This document shows, one piece after another, positions 24,061 to 34,434 of a stretch of 64,000 nucleotides of DNA; within the stretch, counting starts at the first letter, position 1; each line of letters opens with the position of its first letter. A program made the position numbers and the translations under genes. Where the stretch lies: positions 1-64,000 of the forward strand of contig CAZXWK010000002.1 in NCBI GenBank assembly GCA_964644675.1, written 5' to 3'. The notes beneath the pieces are model-generated. The model did not search any database. It was not told the origin of the DNA and saw nothing but the letters and a program-made list of their open reading frames with translations. Source of the stretch: CAZXWK01 sp964644675 (GTDB taxonomy: Bacteria; Actinomycetota; Coriobacteriia; Anaerosomatales; JAAXUF01).

Positions 24061-25392
24061 ATGGCTCCGACGTTCGACAAGGACTACGTGCTCAAGACCG
24101 TCGAGGAGCGGGACGTCAAGTTCATCCGCTTCTGGTTCACCGACGTTCTCGGCGTTCTGAAGTCGTTCGCTGTCACCGACAGCGAGCTCGAGGGCGCGTT
24201 CGAGGAGGGCATGGGCTTCGACGGCTCTTCGATCGACGGCTTCACCCGCATCGAGGAGTCGGACATGGTCGCGTTCCCCGACGCCTCGACGTTCCAGGTG
24301 CTGCCGTGGCGCCCCGAGGAGCAGGGCGTCGGCCGCCTGTTCGCCGACATCACGCTCCCCAGCGGCGAGCCGTTCGACGGCGACCCCCGCTACGCCCTCA
24401 AGCGCATGCTCAAGAAGGCCGCCGACATGGGCTACACCATGTACGTCGGTCCGGAGCTCGAGTTCTTCTACTTCGCCGACGACCAGGACACCGAGATCCT
24501 CGACAACGGCGGCTACTTCGACCTGACCCCGCTCGATCTCGCCAGCGACCTTCGCCGCGAGACCGTTCTCACCCTTGAGAAGATGGGCATCCCGGTCGAG
24601 TACTCGCACCACGAGGTCGCCCCGTCGCAGCACGAGATCGACCTCCGTTACCAGGAGGCGCTCACGATGGCCGACGCCGTCATGACGTACCGCCTGGTCG
24701 TCAAGGAGATCGCGTTCGCCAACGGCGTCTACGCGACCTTCATGCCCAAGCCGATCGAGGGCCAGAACGGCTCCGGTATGCACGTCCACCAGTCGCTCTG
24801 GACCAAGGACGGCAACGCGTTCTACGACCCCAGCGACCCGACGCACCTCTCGCAGGTCGCGAAGTGGTACATCGCCGGGCTCCTCAAGTACGCGCCGGAG
24901 TTCTGCGCCGTCACCAACCCGCTCGTGAACTCCTACAAGCGTCTGGTCCCGGGCTACGAGGCTCCGACGTACGTCTCGTGGGCGCAGCGCAACCGCTCGG
25001 CCATGGTCCGCGTCCCGCTGTACAAGCCGGGCAAGGAGGCCGCGACCCGCATCGAGCTCCGTTCGCCGGACCCCTCGTGCAACCCGTACCTCGCCTTCGC
25101 CGTCATGCTCGGCGCCGGCCTGAAGGGTATCGAGGAGCAGCTCGAGCTCATGCCTGAGTCGACCAACGACATCTTCGAGATGTCCGCCGCCGAACTTGCC
25201 GAGGCCGGCATCAAGACCCTGCCGAAGGACCTGGGCGAGGCGATCGACAACTTCGAGAAGTCCGAGGCCATGAAGGACATTCTCGGCGAGCACATCCACA
25301 CCTTCTACAGCGCGAACAAGAAGGCCGAGTGGGCTGACTACATCAAGCACGTCACCCCGTGGGAGATGGACAAGTACCTGAGCGTCATCTAG
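24061..25392 (+). CDS. glnA: Type I glutamine synthetase, GSI-alpha class (second copy)
   Basis: 443-residue paralogue of the enzyme at 15568. Active-site signatures are intact: FDGSSIDGF, GPELEFFYF, KPIEGQNGSGMHVHQS, NRSAMVRVP. It also lacks the GSI-beta insertion and adenylylation tyrosine. The codon choice is noticeably more uniform (C-ending, few rare codons) than in glnA1, which suggests this is the more highly expressed copy. The ATG follows AAAGAGGAGG. It has its own GlnR-type box upstream and a terminator downstream, with the GlnR-like gene next. Confidence 0.95.
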   Translation: MAPTFDKDYVLKTVEERDVKFIRFWFTDVLGVLKSFAVTDSELEGAFEEGMGFDGSSIDGFTRIEESDMVAFPDASTFQVLPWRPEEQGVGRLFADITLPSGEPFDGDPRYALKRMLKKAADMGYTMYVGPELEFFYFADDQDTEILDNGGYFDLTPLDLASDLRRETVLTLEKMGIPVEYSHHEVAPSQHEIDLRYQEALTMADAVMTYRLVVKEIAFANGVYATFMPKPIEGQNGSGMHVHQSLWTKDGNAFYDPSDPTHLSQVAKWYIAGLLKYAPEFCAVTNPLVNSYKRLVPGYEAPTYVSWAQRNRSAMVRVPLYKPGKEAATRIELRSPDPSCNPYLAFAVMLGAGLKGIEEQLELMPESTNDIFEMSAAELAEAGIKTLPKDLGEAIDNFEKSEAMKDILGEHIHTFYSANKKAEWADYIKHVTPWEMDKYLSVI

Positions 25393-25424
25393 TCCCTTCG
25401 CGGCACGCGACATTGACTCGGCAA

Positions 25425-25458
25425 CGGTGCCGGGCGAGGGCTCCCTCGTCCGGCACCG
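25425..25458 (+). terminator. Intrinsic terminator after glnA2
   Basis: CGGTGCCGG-g-CGAGGG / CCCTCG-t-CCGGCACCG: a 9-bp outer and 6-bp inner stem with a two-base loop, no clear U-tract. Confidence 0.7.
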
Positions 25459-25497
25459 TCCGTTCCGGCCCCCGACCGGGAGCGAGAAGGTATCATC

Positions 25498-26169
25498 ATG
25501 CACATGAAGCGCCTCCTCACAGCCTCCGACGACGCGCATACCCGCGCGTGGGTGCTCCGTGCCGTCGAGCCACTCGACTTGCAGGTCTACGAGTGCTCGA
25601 CCGGCGACGTGCAGAAGCGGCTCCTCGAAGGCGAGATCGACATCGTGGTGCTCGACGGCGGCCGCAGCCCCGACGCACCGATCCAGCTCGTCGAGCATGC
25701 GGCCGCCTCGGGAGCCGATCTGCGGCTGCTGGCGCTCGTGGAGCCCGAGGGGCTCAGCGGCCTTCGGCTGCCGGTCCGGGTGCCGAGTGACTTCCTGGTG
25801 CGCGGCGCGTCCTCCGACGAGCTCGCCGTGCGCGTGCGCGCGCTGTTGTGGCCCGGCGAGGAGGTCACCAAGCAGGAGCTCGTCCGCATCGACGAGCTGA
25901 CGATCAACCTCGCCACGTACCAGGCGTACCTGCACGGCGAACCGATCGACTTCACCTACCTCGAGTACGCGCTGTTCTCGTTCCTCGTGACGCATCCTGG
26001 CCGGACCTACTCGCGCGAGGTGCTCCTGCGACGCGTGTGGGGCAGCGACTACTACGGCGGATCGCGCACGGTCGACGTCCACATCCGGCGCATCCGTTCC
26101 AAGATCGGTGGCGAGCTCTCGCGGCGCCTCGAGACGGTGCGCAACGTCGGCTACCTCTGGAACGGCTAG
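25498..26169 (+). CDS. glnR: GlnR-like atypical OmpR-family response regulator
   Basis: Probable global nitrogen regulator. Residues 1-115 are a degenerate receiver: an Asp remains in IDIVVLDGG but the conserved Lys is replaced (PSDFLVRGAS), and no kinase gene is adjacent, as for orphan, phosphorylation-independent GlnR. The C-terminal winged helix (about 125-223) resembles Streptomyces and Mycobacterium GlnR closely, including ATYQAYLHGEPIDFTY, HPGRTYSREVLLRRVWG, YYGGSRTVDVHIRR and TVRNVGYLW. It lacks the long acidic tail of streptomycete GlnR. Position directly after glnA2 and the presence of GlnR-type boxes at three nitrogen promoters in this window support the role. Another OmpR-family orphan is the alternative. 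Confidence 0.75.
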   Translation: MHMKRLLTASDDAHTRAWVLRAVEPLDLQVYECSTGDVQKRLLEGEIDIVVLDGGRSPDAPIQLVEHAAASGADLRLLALVEPEGLSGLRLPVRVPSDFLVRGASSDELAVRVRALLWPGEEVTKQELVRIDELTINLATYQAYLHGEPIDFTYLEYALFSFLVTHPGRTYSREVLLRRVWGSDYYGGSRTVDVHIRRIRSKIGGELSRRLETVRNVGYLWNG

Positions 26170-26299
26170 CGCCGCGCCCTCGGCGTGACGGGCGGCCGCG
26201 CCGCGTCAGCGCGCTCGGGTACACTCGTGGAAAGGCCGTGAGCGCGCTTGGTCGCGCATGAGCCGACCCGCCGAGCACCCTGCCGAGAGGCCCGCGTCC

Positions 26300-29014
26300 A
26301 TGCCCGAGCGCACCATCGCCGTCGTCGACGGTAACAGCCTGATCCACCGCGCCTTCCACGCGCTGCCCCCCACGATGACCGCGCCCGACGGGCGCCCCAC
26401 CAACGCGGCCTTCGGGTTCCTGTCCATGCTGCTCAAGATGGTCGCCGACCTCAAGCCCGACGGCGTCGTCGTGGCGTTCGACCGGGGCAAGCCCGCATTC
26501 AGGACCGAGGCGCTCGCGCAGTACAAGGTGCACCGGCCGCCAACGGCCGACGAGCTGCGGGCACAGTTCCCCATGGTCAGAGAGCTGCTCGAGGCGCTCG
26601 ACGTCCCGATCGTCGAGATCGAGGGGTGGGAGGGCGACGACATCCTCGGCACGCTGGCCCGGCGGGGCGCCGAGCAGGGCGTGCGCGTGCTGCTCGTCAC
26701 CGGCGACCGGGACGCGTTCCAGCTCGTCAACGACACGGTCTCAGTGGTCACCACCAAGAAGGGCATCACCGACATCGCGATCTACGGCCCCGCCGAGGTG
26801 CTCGAGCGCTACGGCGTGACCCCGGAGCAGGTGCCTGACTACCTGGGACTCAAGGGCGACACCAGCGACAACATCCCCGGCGTCCCTGGCGTGGGGGAGA
26901 AGACCGCCGCCAAGCTCCTGCAGGAGTACGGCACGCTCGAGGACGTCTTGGCGCATGCGGACCAGATCAAGGGCAAGCTCGGCGAGAACCTGCGCGAGCA
27001 CGAGGGCGCGGCCCTCGCCAGCCGAACCGTCGCGACGATCGCGTGCGACGTGCCCGTTGAGCTCGAGATCGGCGCCGTGAGGTTCGGCGACTTCGACGCG
27101 CACGCGGTGGCCGAGGCGTTTGGCCGCTACCGCTTCACCTCGCTGCTCGATCGCGCGCTCGCGCTGCGAGGCGGCTCTTCGGCGTCACCCGCGGCGCGCA
27201 CGTCCGGCGCGGGGGGAGCGGTGCCGGAATCCGGTTCCGGGGCCGCGGAAGCTCCGAGTGTTGCGGGAGCGGCGCTGTCGTGCGGGTCGCGCCCGTGCGT
27301 GGAGGGAGCCGAGGCCGTCGAACTCGCGCGGGGCTGGGCAGACGCGGGCGACGCGTGGCTCGGCGTCGCGGTGGACGACGGGGCCGGCGCGTCGCTGTTC
27401 GGCGAGAGCCGAGACGTCGCCGTCGCCGGTCCGGACGCGGCCGCGCTCCTCCCGTCGGCGCAGGCCGACGCGCTGCTCGCGGAGGTGTTCTCGGCGGGGA
27501 GGGTGGCGGCGGGCGACGCGAAGGCGCTGCTCCAGGAGTTGTGCCCACCGGATGAGACGCGTACGTGCGCTGACGCCGCGACCGGCGTGGATCCCGACCG
27601 GCTGTTCGACGTCGCCGTCGCAGCGTATCTGCTCGAGTCGAACCGGTCGTCCTACGAGCTCCCCGCGCTGTCGGCGGACTACCTGGGTGCGCCGCTCGGC
27701 GAGCCCGCCGACGGCGCGTCGTACGCGACCACCCTCGCCGGCGCGGCGGCCGACCTCGCGCCGGAGCTCGAGCGCAGACTCGAGGCCGACGGGTCGCTCG
27801 GCGTGTTCCGCACGATCGAGATGCCGCTCGTGCCGGTGCTCGTGCGCATGGAGCGCGTGGGGGTCGGGCTGGATTCGAGCGTGCTCGCGGGCTTGTCCGC
27901 CGACGCCGAGAGGGGAATCTCGGCACTCAGGGGCGAGATCTACGAGCTTGCAGGGTGCGAGTTCACCATCGACTCCCCCAAGCAGCTCTCCGAGGTGCTG
28001 TTCGAGAAGTTGGGGCTGCCGCCGTCCAAGCGCACCAAGACCGGCTTCTCGACCGACGCCTCGGTGCTCGCGACCCTGGCCCCGCTCCACCCCATCGCCG
28101 AGAAGATCGTCGAGTATCGCGAGCTCACCAAGCTCAAGAGCACCTACCTGGACGCTCTGCCGAAGATGCTCGGCGCCGACGGGCGGCTCCACACGTCGTT
28201 CAATCAGACGGTTGCGGCGACGGGCCGCCTGTCGAGCAGCAACCCGAACCTGCAGAACATCCCCGTGCGCACCGAGTTCGGGCGCCGGATACGAGCGGCG
28301 TTCGTGCCGGCGGACCCCGGCGACCTGATGGTCTCGGCCGACTACAGCCAGATCGAGCTGCGCGTGCTCGCGCACCTCTCGGGGGACGCGGGCCTGATCG
28401 ACGCGTTCACGAGCGGGGCCGACTTCCACCAGGCGACCGCGGCGCGGGTGTTCGGCGTCGAGCCGGACGCCGTGGAGCCCGGGATGCGCGCCCGCGCCAA
28501 GGCCGTGAACTTCGGCATCGTCTACGGGCAGTCGGCGCACGGGCTGGCCGACACGCTCAAGATCCCGCATGCCGAGGCGCAGGCGATGATCGACCGCTAC
28601 TACGCGGCGTACCCGCGCGTTCGCGCCTACCTCGACGAGACGGTGGCACAGGCGCATCGCGATGGGTTCGCGGTCACCCTGTTCGGCCGCAAGCGGCGGA
28701 TCCCCGAGCTTGCGAGCAGCAACTACAACCTGCGCTCCTTCGGCGAGCGGACCGCGATGAACCACCCCATGCAGGGCACGGCCGCCGACATCATGAAGCT
28801 CGCGATGATCGAGGTGGACCGCCGCCTGCGTGCCGATGGCTTCGCGAGCCGACTCGTCCTTCAGGTCCACGACGAGCTCGTCTTCGAGGCGCCGGCGGCC
28901 GAGGTCGAGTCGCTCTCGGCGATGGCCGCAGAGGCGATGGCCGGTGTCGCCGACCTCGCCGTACCGCTCGAGGTCAGCGTCGCGAGCGGTCCGGACTGGG
29001 CGAGCGCGAAGTAG
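26300..29014 (+). CDS. polA: DNA polymerase I
   Basis: Repair and Okazaki-fragment polymerase. 5'-3' exonuclease domain at the N-terminus (VVDGNSLIHRAFHAL, GWEGDDILGTL, VTGDRDAFQL, GDTSDNIPGVPGVG), a middle 3'-5' exonuclease fold that has lost its catalytic acids (no DxE; the region reads WLGVAVDDG), then the polymerase: motif A SADYSQIELRVLAHLSG, motif B RAKAVNFGIVYG, motif C VLQVHDELVFE. Proofreading is therefore probably absent, as in many Gram-positive PolA. About 904 residues. The ATG at 26300 has GAGAGG nine bases upstream; an ATG at 26258 in frame lacks a site. Confidence 0.94.
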   Translation: MPERTIAVVDGNSLIHRAFHALPPTMTAPDGRPTNAAFGFLSMLLKMVADLKPDGVVVAFDRGKPAFRTEALAQYKVHRPPTADELRAQFPMVRELLEALDVPIVEIEGWEGDDILGTLARRGAEQGVRVLLVTGDRDAFQLVNDTVSVVTTKKGITDIAIYGPAEVLERYGVTPEQVPDYLGLKGDTSDNIPGVPGVGEKTAAKLLQEYGTLEDVLAHADQIKGKLGENLREHEGAALASRTVATIACDVPVELEIGAVRFGDFDAHAVAEAFGRYRFTSLLDRALALRGGSSASPAARTSGAGGAVPESGSGAAEAPSVAGAALSCGSRPCVEGAEAVELARGWADAGDAWLGVAVDDGAGASLFGESRDVAVAGPDAAALLPSAQADALLAEVFSAGRVAAGDAKALLQELCPPDETRTCADAATGVDPDRLFDVAVAAYLLESNRSSYELPALSADYLGAPLGEPADGASYATTLAGAAADLAPELERRLEADGSLGVFRTIEMPLVPVLVRMERVGVGLDSSVLAGLSADAERGISALRGEIYELAGCEFTIDSPKQLSEVLFEKLGLPPSKRTKTGFSTDASVLATLAPLHPIAEKIVEYRELTKLKSTYLDALPKMLGADGRLHTSFNQTVAATGRLSSSNPNLQNIPVRTEFGRRIRAAFVPADPGDLMVSADYSQIELRVLAHLSGDAGLIDAFTSGADFHQATAARVFGVEPDAVEPGMRARAKAVNFGIVYGQSAHGLADTLKIPHAEAQAMIDRYYAAYPRVRAYLDETVAQAHRDGFAVTLFGRKRRIPELASSNYNLRSFGERTAMNHPMQGTAADIMKLAMIEVDRRLRADGFASRLVLQVHDELVFEAPAAEVESLSAMAAEAMAGVADLAVPLEVSVASGPDWASAK

Positions 29015-29320
29015 GCTCGGACGTGCCGGCCCGCGATGCCTAATGCTCTGGGTGCGAATCGCGGCGGCGGGGGCCTTTACGCACTGGGATAGGTGGAGAC
29101 GCCCGGGGGCGTGTTTGCTGGCGTCCGCACGCTCCGTGCGGTAGAATCCTCACTCGGCTATCCAGACGCATCCGGCGGCTGGAGGCTGCGACGTACTGTT
29201 GGCCCCCGGAGACATGTTTCGAAGTACCTATCGGCGACGAGACGTCCTGTACGCGACTGACGGAACTGTAGGCGACTAGGCATGACCTCGGGGCCCCGTG
29301 ATGGAAAAGGGGTCCGAACC
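29015..29320 (+). other. polA-rpsA intergenic region
   Basis: 306 bases with no gene found. Contains a short hairpin CCGCACG/CGTGCGG (29125-29141) and a TAGAAT hexamer at 29142-29147 that may be the rpsA -10 box. That would leave an rpsA leader of about 165 bases, with room for autoregulation by S1, but no known motif is recognised. Confidence 0.45.
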
Positions 29321-30988
29321 ATGAGTGATCTGCAGGAGAACGGCACGGTCATCGAGCAGACCGAGTACACCGACGAGGAGATGCATGCTCTCATCGACGG
29401 TACGCTGACCGACTTCGACGAGGGCGACCTCGTCACCGGTACGGTCGTCAAGGTCGAGCGCGATGAGGTCCTTCTCGACATCGGCTACAAGTCCGAAGGC
29501 GTCATCCCCGCCCGCGAGCTGTCCATCCGCAAGGATGCCAACCCGGCCGACATCGTCTCCCAGGGTGACGAGATCGAGGCCCTCGTCCTCCAGAAGGAAG
29601 ACAAGGACGGCCGTCTGATCCTGTCCAAGAAGCGCGCCGAGTACGAGCGTGCCTGGACCAAGATCGAAGAGAAGTTCACCTCCGGCGAGAACGTCGAGGG
29701 CGAGGTCATCGAGGTCGTCAAGGGCGGTCTCATCCTCGACATCGGCCTGCGCGGCTTCCTGCCCGCTTCGCTCGTCGACCTCCGCCGCGTCAAGGACCTC
29801 GCGACCTACCTCGGCACCCGCCTCGAGGCGCGTGTCATCGAGATGGACCGCAACCGCAACAACGTCGTCCTCTCGCGCCGCGTGGTGCTCGAGGAAGGCC
29901 GCAAGCACGAGCGCGCCGAGATCCTCGGCAAGCTGCAGAAGGGCATGATCCTGCCGGGTACCGTCTCCTCGATCGTCGACTTCGGCGCGTTCGTCGACCT
30001 CGGCGGTATCGACGGCCTCGTGCACATCTCCGAGCTCTCTTGGAGCCACGTCAACCACCCGTCCGAGGTCGTCAAGGTCGGCGACCCGGTCCAGGTCCAG
30101 GTGCTCGACGTCGACCTGTCTCGCGAGCGCATCTCGCTGGGTCTCAAGCAGACCCAGGAGGACCCGTGGAAGCAGCTCGTCAAGAACTTCCCGGTCGGCT
30201 CGATCATCGAGGGCACGGTCACGAAGCTCGTCCCGTTCGGTGTCTTCGTCGAGCTGGGTGACGGCGTCGAGGGCCTCGTCCACATCTCCGAGATGGCCAA
30301 GGGCCACGTCGAGACTCCCGACCAGGTGACGTCGGTCGGCCAGACCGTCCACGTCAAGGTCATGGACGTCGACCTCGAGCGTCGCCGCATCTCGCTGTCG
30401 ATGCGCGCCGCCGCCGAGACCCTCGGCATCGAGATCGAGATCGCCGGCGCCACCGAGCTCGAGGCCGAGGCCGAGGAGGCCGAGGAGGTCGCCGAGGTGC
30501 TCGACGAGCTCGCCGATGAGGCCGACATCGAGGCCATCGAGGCCGAGGTCGTCGCCGAGGTCGCCGAGGAGGTCGCCGAGATCGCGGTCGAGGTCGCCAT
30601 CGAGGCCGAGATCGAGGCCGAGGTCGCCGAGGCTGTCGCCGAGGTCGCCGTCGAGGCCGCTGAGGCCGGCGAGATCACCGAGGCGGAGGCCGAGGAGGCC
30701 GTCGCCGAGGCCATCGAGGCCGAGATCGTCGCCGAGGAGGCCGCTGAGATCGCCGCTGAGGCTATCGTCGTCGCCGCCGAGGCCGAGGAAGCGGCCGAGG
30801 AAGCCGAGGAGGTCGCCGAGGTCGTCGACGAGATCGCCGACGAGGCCGACGCCGCCGCTGTCGAGGCCGAGATCGTCGCCGAGGAGGCCGTCGAGGTCGT
30901 CGCCGAGGAGGTCGCCGAGGAGGTCGAGGCCGAGGAGAAGTCGGTCAAGGCCGCCAAGAAGGCCGCCAAGAAGGCCGACGAGGAGTAG
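29321..30988 (+). CDS. rpsA: 30S ribosomal protein S1 with long acidic low-complexity tail
   Basis: mRNA-binding ribosomal protein. Four S1 (OB-fold) domains fill residues about 33-370 (for example GDLVTGTVVKVERDEVLLDIG, GMILPGTVSSIVDFGAFVDLGG, GSIIEGTVTKLVPFGVFVEL). Residues about 380-540 are almost entirely Glu, Ala, Val and Ile, strongly acidic, ending in a Lys/Ala-rich segment (KSVKAAKKAAKKADEE). Actinobacterial S1 proteins often have a disordered C-terminus, but about 160 residues of this composition is extreme. The ATG at 29321 has AAAAGGGG eight bases upstream; an in-frame ATG at 29282 would add 13 residues. Confidence 0.93.
   Translation: MSDLQENGTVIEQTEYTDEEMHALIDGTLTDFDEGDLVTGTVVKVERDEVLLDIGYKSEGVIPARELSIRKDANPADIVSQGDEIEALVLQKEDKDGRLILSKKRAEYERAWTKIEEKFTSGENVEGEVIEVVKGGLILDIGLRGFLPASLVDLRRVKDLATYLGTRLEARVIEMDRNRNNVVLSRRVVLEEGRKHERAEILGKLQKGMILPGTVSSIVDFGAFVDLGGIDGLVHISELSWSHVNHPSEVVKVGDPVQVQVLDVDLSRERISLGLKQTQEDPWKQLVKNFPVGSIIEGTVTKLVPFGVFVELGDGVEGLVHISEMAKGHVETPDQVTSVGQTVHVKVMDVDLERRRISLSMRAAAETLGIEIEIAGATELEAEAEEAEEVAEVLDELADEADIEAIEAEVVAEVAEEVAEIAVEVAIEAEIEAEVAEAVAEVAVEAAEAGEITEAEAEEAVAEAIEAEIVAEEAAEIAAEAIVVAAEAEEAAEEAEEVAEVVDEIADEADAAAVEAEIVAEEAVEVVAEEVAEEVEAEEKSVKAAKKAAKKADEE
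30454..30945 (+). repeat. Degenerate GAGGTCGCC/GAGGCCGAG repeat coding the S1 tail
   Basis: About 490 bases made of recurring GCCGAG-, GAGGTC- and ATCGAG-type hexamer/nonamer units in one frame, encoding Glu-Val-Ala-Glu blocks. The repetitive DNA probably expands and contracts by slippage, so the copy number may vary between strains or be misassembled. Confidence 0.75.
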
Positions 30989-31012
30989 TCCTCGCACCAA
31001 CCGAGCACGTTC

Positions 31013-31049
31013 CGGAGCCGGGTGGGCGTTCACGCGCCGCCCGGCTCCG
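31013..31049 (+). terminator. Intrinsic terminator after rpsA
   Basis: CGGAGCCGGG / CCCGGCTCCG 10-bp outer stem with a GC-rich inner part, followed by TCGTTCTC. Confidence 0.75.
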
Positions 31050-31164
31050 TCGTTCTCGGCGATGTTCTAGCCGGGTCCGGACCGACCGCCAGACCGTGCG
31101 GAGATTCGCCGAACTCCTCGCAGGCACTAGGCTTTGCGCGCCGGCTGTGGTACCCAAGATAGTC

Positions 31165-31779
31165 ATGAGAGTCATCGTGCTGACAGGCGGGATCGGGTCC
31201 GGGAAGAGCACCGCGGCGGAGTACTTCCGCGAGCGCGGCGCGGTCACCATCGACCTCGACGACATCGCCGCCCAGGTTATGGCGCCGCACTCGCCGACGC
31301 TGGCTGCCGTCGCGCGTGAGTTCGGCGCTGACGTGCTGCTCGAAGACGGCTCGCTCGATCGCAAGCTGCTCGCGAAGCGGGCGTTCGCCGACGAGGCCGC
31401 CACTCGGCGGCTCAACGCGATCGTCCACCCGGCGGTCGCACGCGAGGTCGGCCCCGCGATCGCGAACCTGCGCCTGCTCCCGCAGCCTCCGCAGGTCGTC
31501 GTGCTCGAGGTGCCGCTCGCGGTCGAGGCGCCGGTCTTCGCGGAGCTCGCCGACGTCGTGCTCGCGCTCGAAGCCCCCGAGAGCACGCGGCTGTCCCGCG
31601 CCGTCTCCGCCGGGTTCGCGGAGGACGACGCCGGGCGGCGCATGGCGCGGCAGGCGAGCGATGCCGAGCGGGCCGAGATCGCCGACTGCGTGGTCGTCAA
31701 CGATGCGAGCCTGGCCGACTTCCGTGGCCAGTTGGCCTCGTTCTGGCAGGCGAACGTCGCGGCCGGCGGGACGACGTGA
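31165..31779 (+). CDS. coaE: Dephospho-CoA kinase
   Basis: Last step of coenzyme A synthesis: phosphorylates the 3'-OH of dephospho-CoA. 204 residues. P-loop GGIGSGKST at the N-terminus, DLDDIAAQV in the substrate region, HPAVAREV, and the lid region with RMARQASDAERAEIAD followed by the family-typical VVNDASLADF. The ATG at 31165 gives the family N-terminus MRVIVLTGGIGSGKS; the longer frame from 31096 adds 23 unrelated residues. The ribosome-binding site is weak. It overlaps the transglycosylase gene by four bases. Confidence 0.93.
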   Translation: MRVIVLTGGIGSGKSTAAEYFRERGAVTIDLDDIAAQVMAPHSPTLAAVAREFGADVLLEDGSLDRKLLAKRAFADEAATRRLNAIVHPAVAREVGPAIANLRLLPQPPQVVVLEVPLAVEAPVFAELADVVLALEAPESTRLSRAVSAGFAEDDAGRRMARQASDAERAEIADCVVVNDASLADFRGQLASFWQANVAAGGTT

Positions 31780-32351
31780 GCCGGAGCGGCATGCGCTGGG
31801 CGCTGCTCGGCGTGGTGGTCGTGCTCGGGCTCGTCGCGGCGCTCTTCCTGCGGGGCCCCGCGTTCTGGCAGCGGCAGTACTACCCGCTCCGCTACGCCGA
31901 CGAGATCCGTGACTCGGCGCGACGGCATCGCATCAGCCCGTATCTGGTCGCAGCGGTCGTCAACGCCGAGTCCGGCTGGGACCCTGAGACGGTCTCTCGC
32001 GCCGGTGCGATCGGACTGATGCAGGTCATGCCGGAGACCGCGAAGGACCTGGCCGACGCCAGGGACGTGGATACGAAGCAGTTCCCGCCCGACCGGCTGT
32101 CAGACCCGACCGTCAACATCGAGTACGGCACCGCGTACCTGAGGTACCTGGTGAACCGCTATCACGAGATCGAGACCGTGCTCGCCGCCTACAACGCGGG
32201 GCTGCGCCACGCCGATGCGTGGGCCAAGAAGGGCGACGACATCCGGGCGGCGATCGAGTTTCCCGAGACGAAGAAGTACGTCGTGCGGGTGATCCGCGGG
32301 AAGGAACGCTACGAGGCGCTCTACCCCGGGGCGTTCGACACGACCGAGTAG
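31776..32351 (+). CDS. Lytic transglycosylase (SLT domain), membrane-anchored
   Basis: Cleaves peptidoglycan glycan strands. 191 residues: an N-terminal signal-anchor helix ([18 protein letters not shown]), then an SLT domain with the catalytic Glu in NAESGWDPE, the [17 protein letters not shown] motif, [12 protein letters not shown] and AAYNAGL. The GTG at 31776 overlaps the coaE stop (GTGA). The coaE-SLT pairing next to uvrB is common in Gram-positive and actinobacterial genomes. Confidence 0.9.
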   Translation: MSRSGMRWALLGVVVVLGLVAALFLRGPAFWQRQYYPLRYADEIRDSARRHRISPYLVAAVVNAESGWDPETVSRAGAIGLMQVMPETAKDLADARDVDTKQFPPDRLSDPTVNIEYGTAYLRYLVNRYHEIETVLAAYNAGLRHADAWAKKGDDIRAAIEFPETKKYVVRVIRGKERYEALYPGAFDTTE

Positions 32352-32364
32352 ACGGAGAACACGC

Positions 32365-34430
<2,066 letters not shown>

Positions 34431-34434
<4 letters not shown>

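Noticed and set aside
30454..30945. Tandem repeat array considered as a CRISPR or mobile element
   Set aside because: It is in one open frame, has no spacers or fixed period, and encodes the S1 tail. No CRISPR array, transposase or integrase was seen anywhere in the window.
29276..31033. 585-residue open frame on the minus strand opposite rpsA, with a striking Leu/Gly/Asp repeat
   Set aside because: It is the antisense of the S1 acidic tail repeat; no start signal and no recognisable fold, whereas rpsA has four S1 domains.
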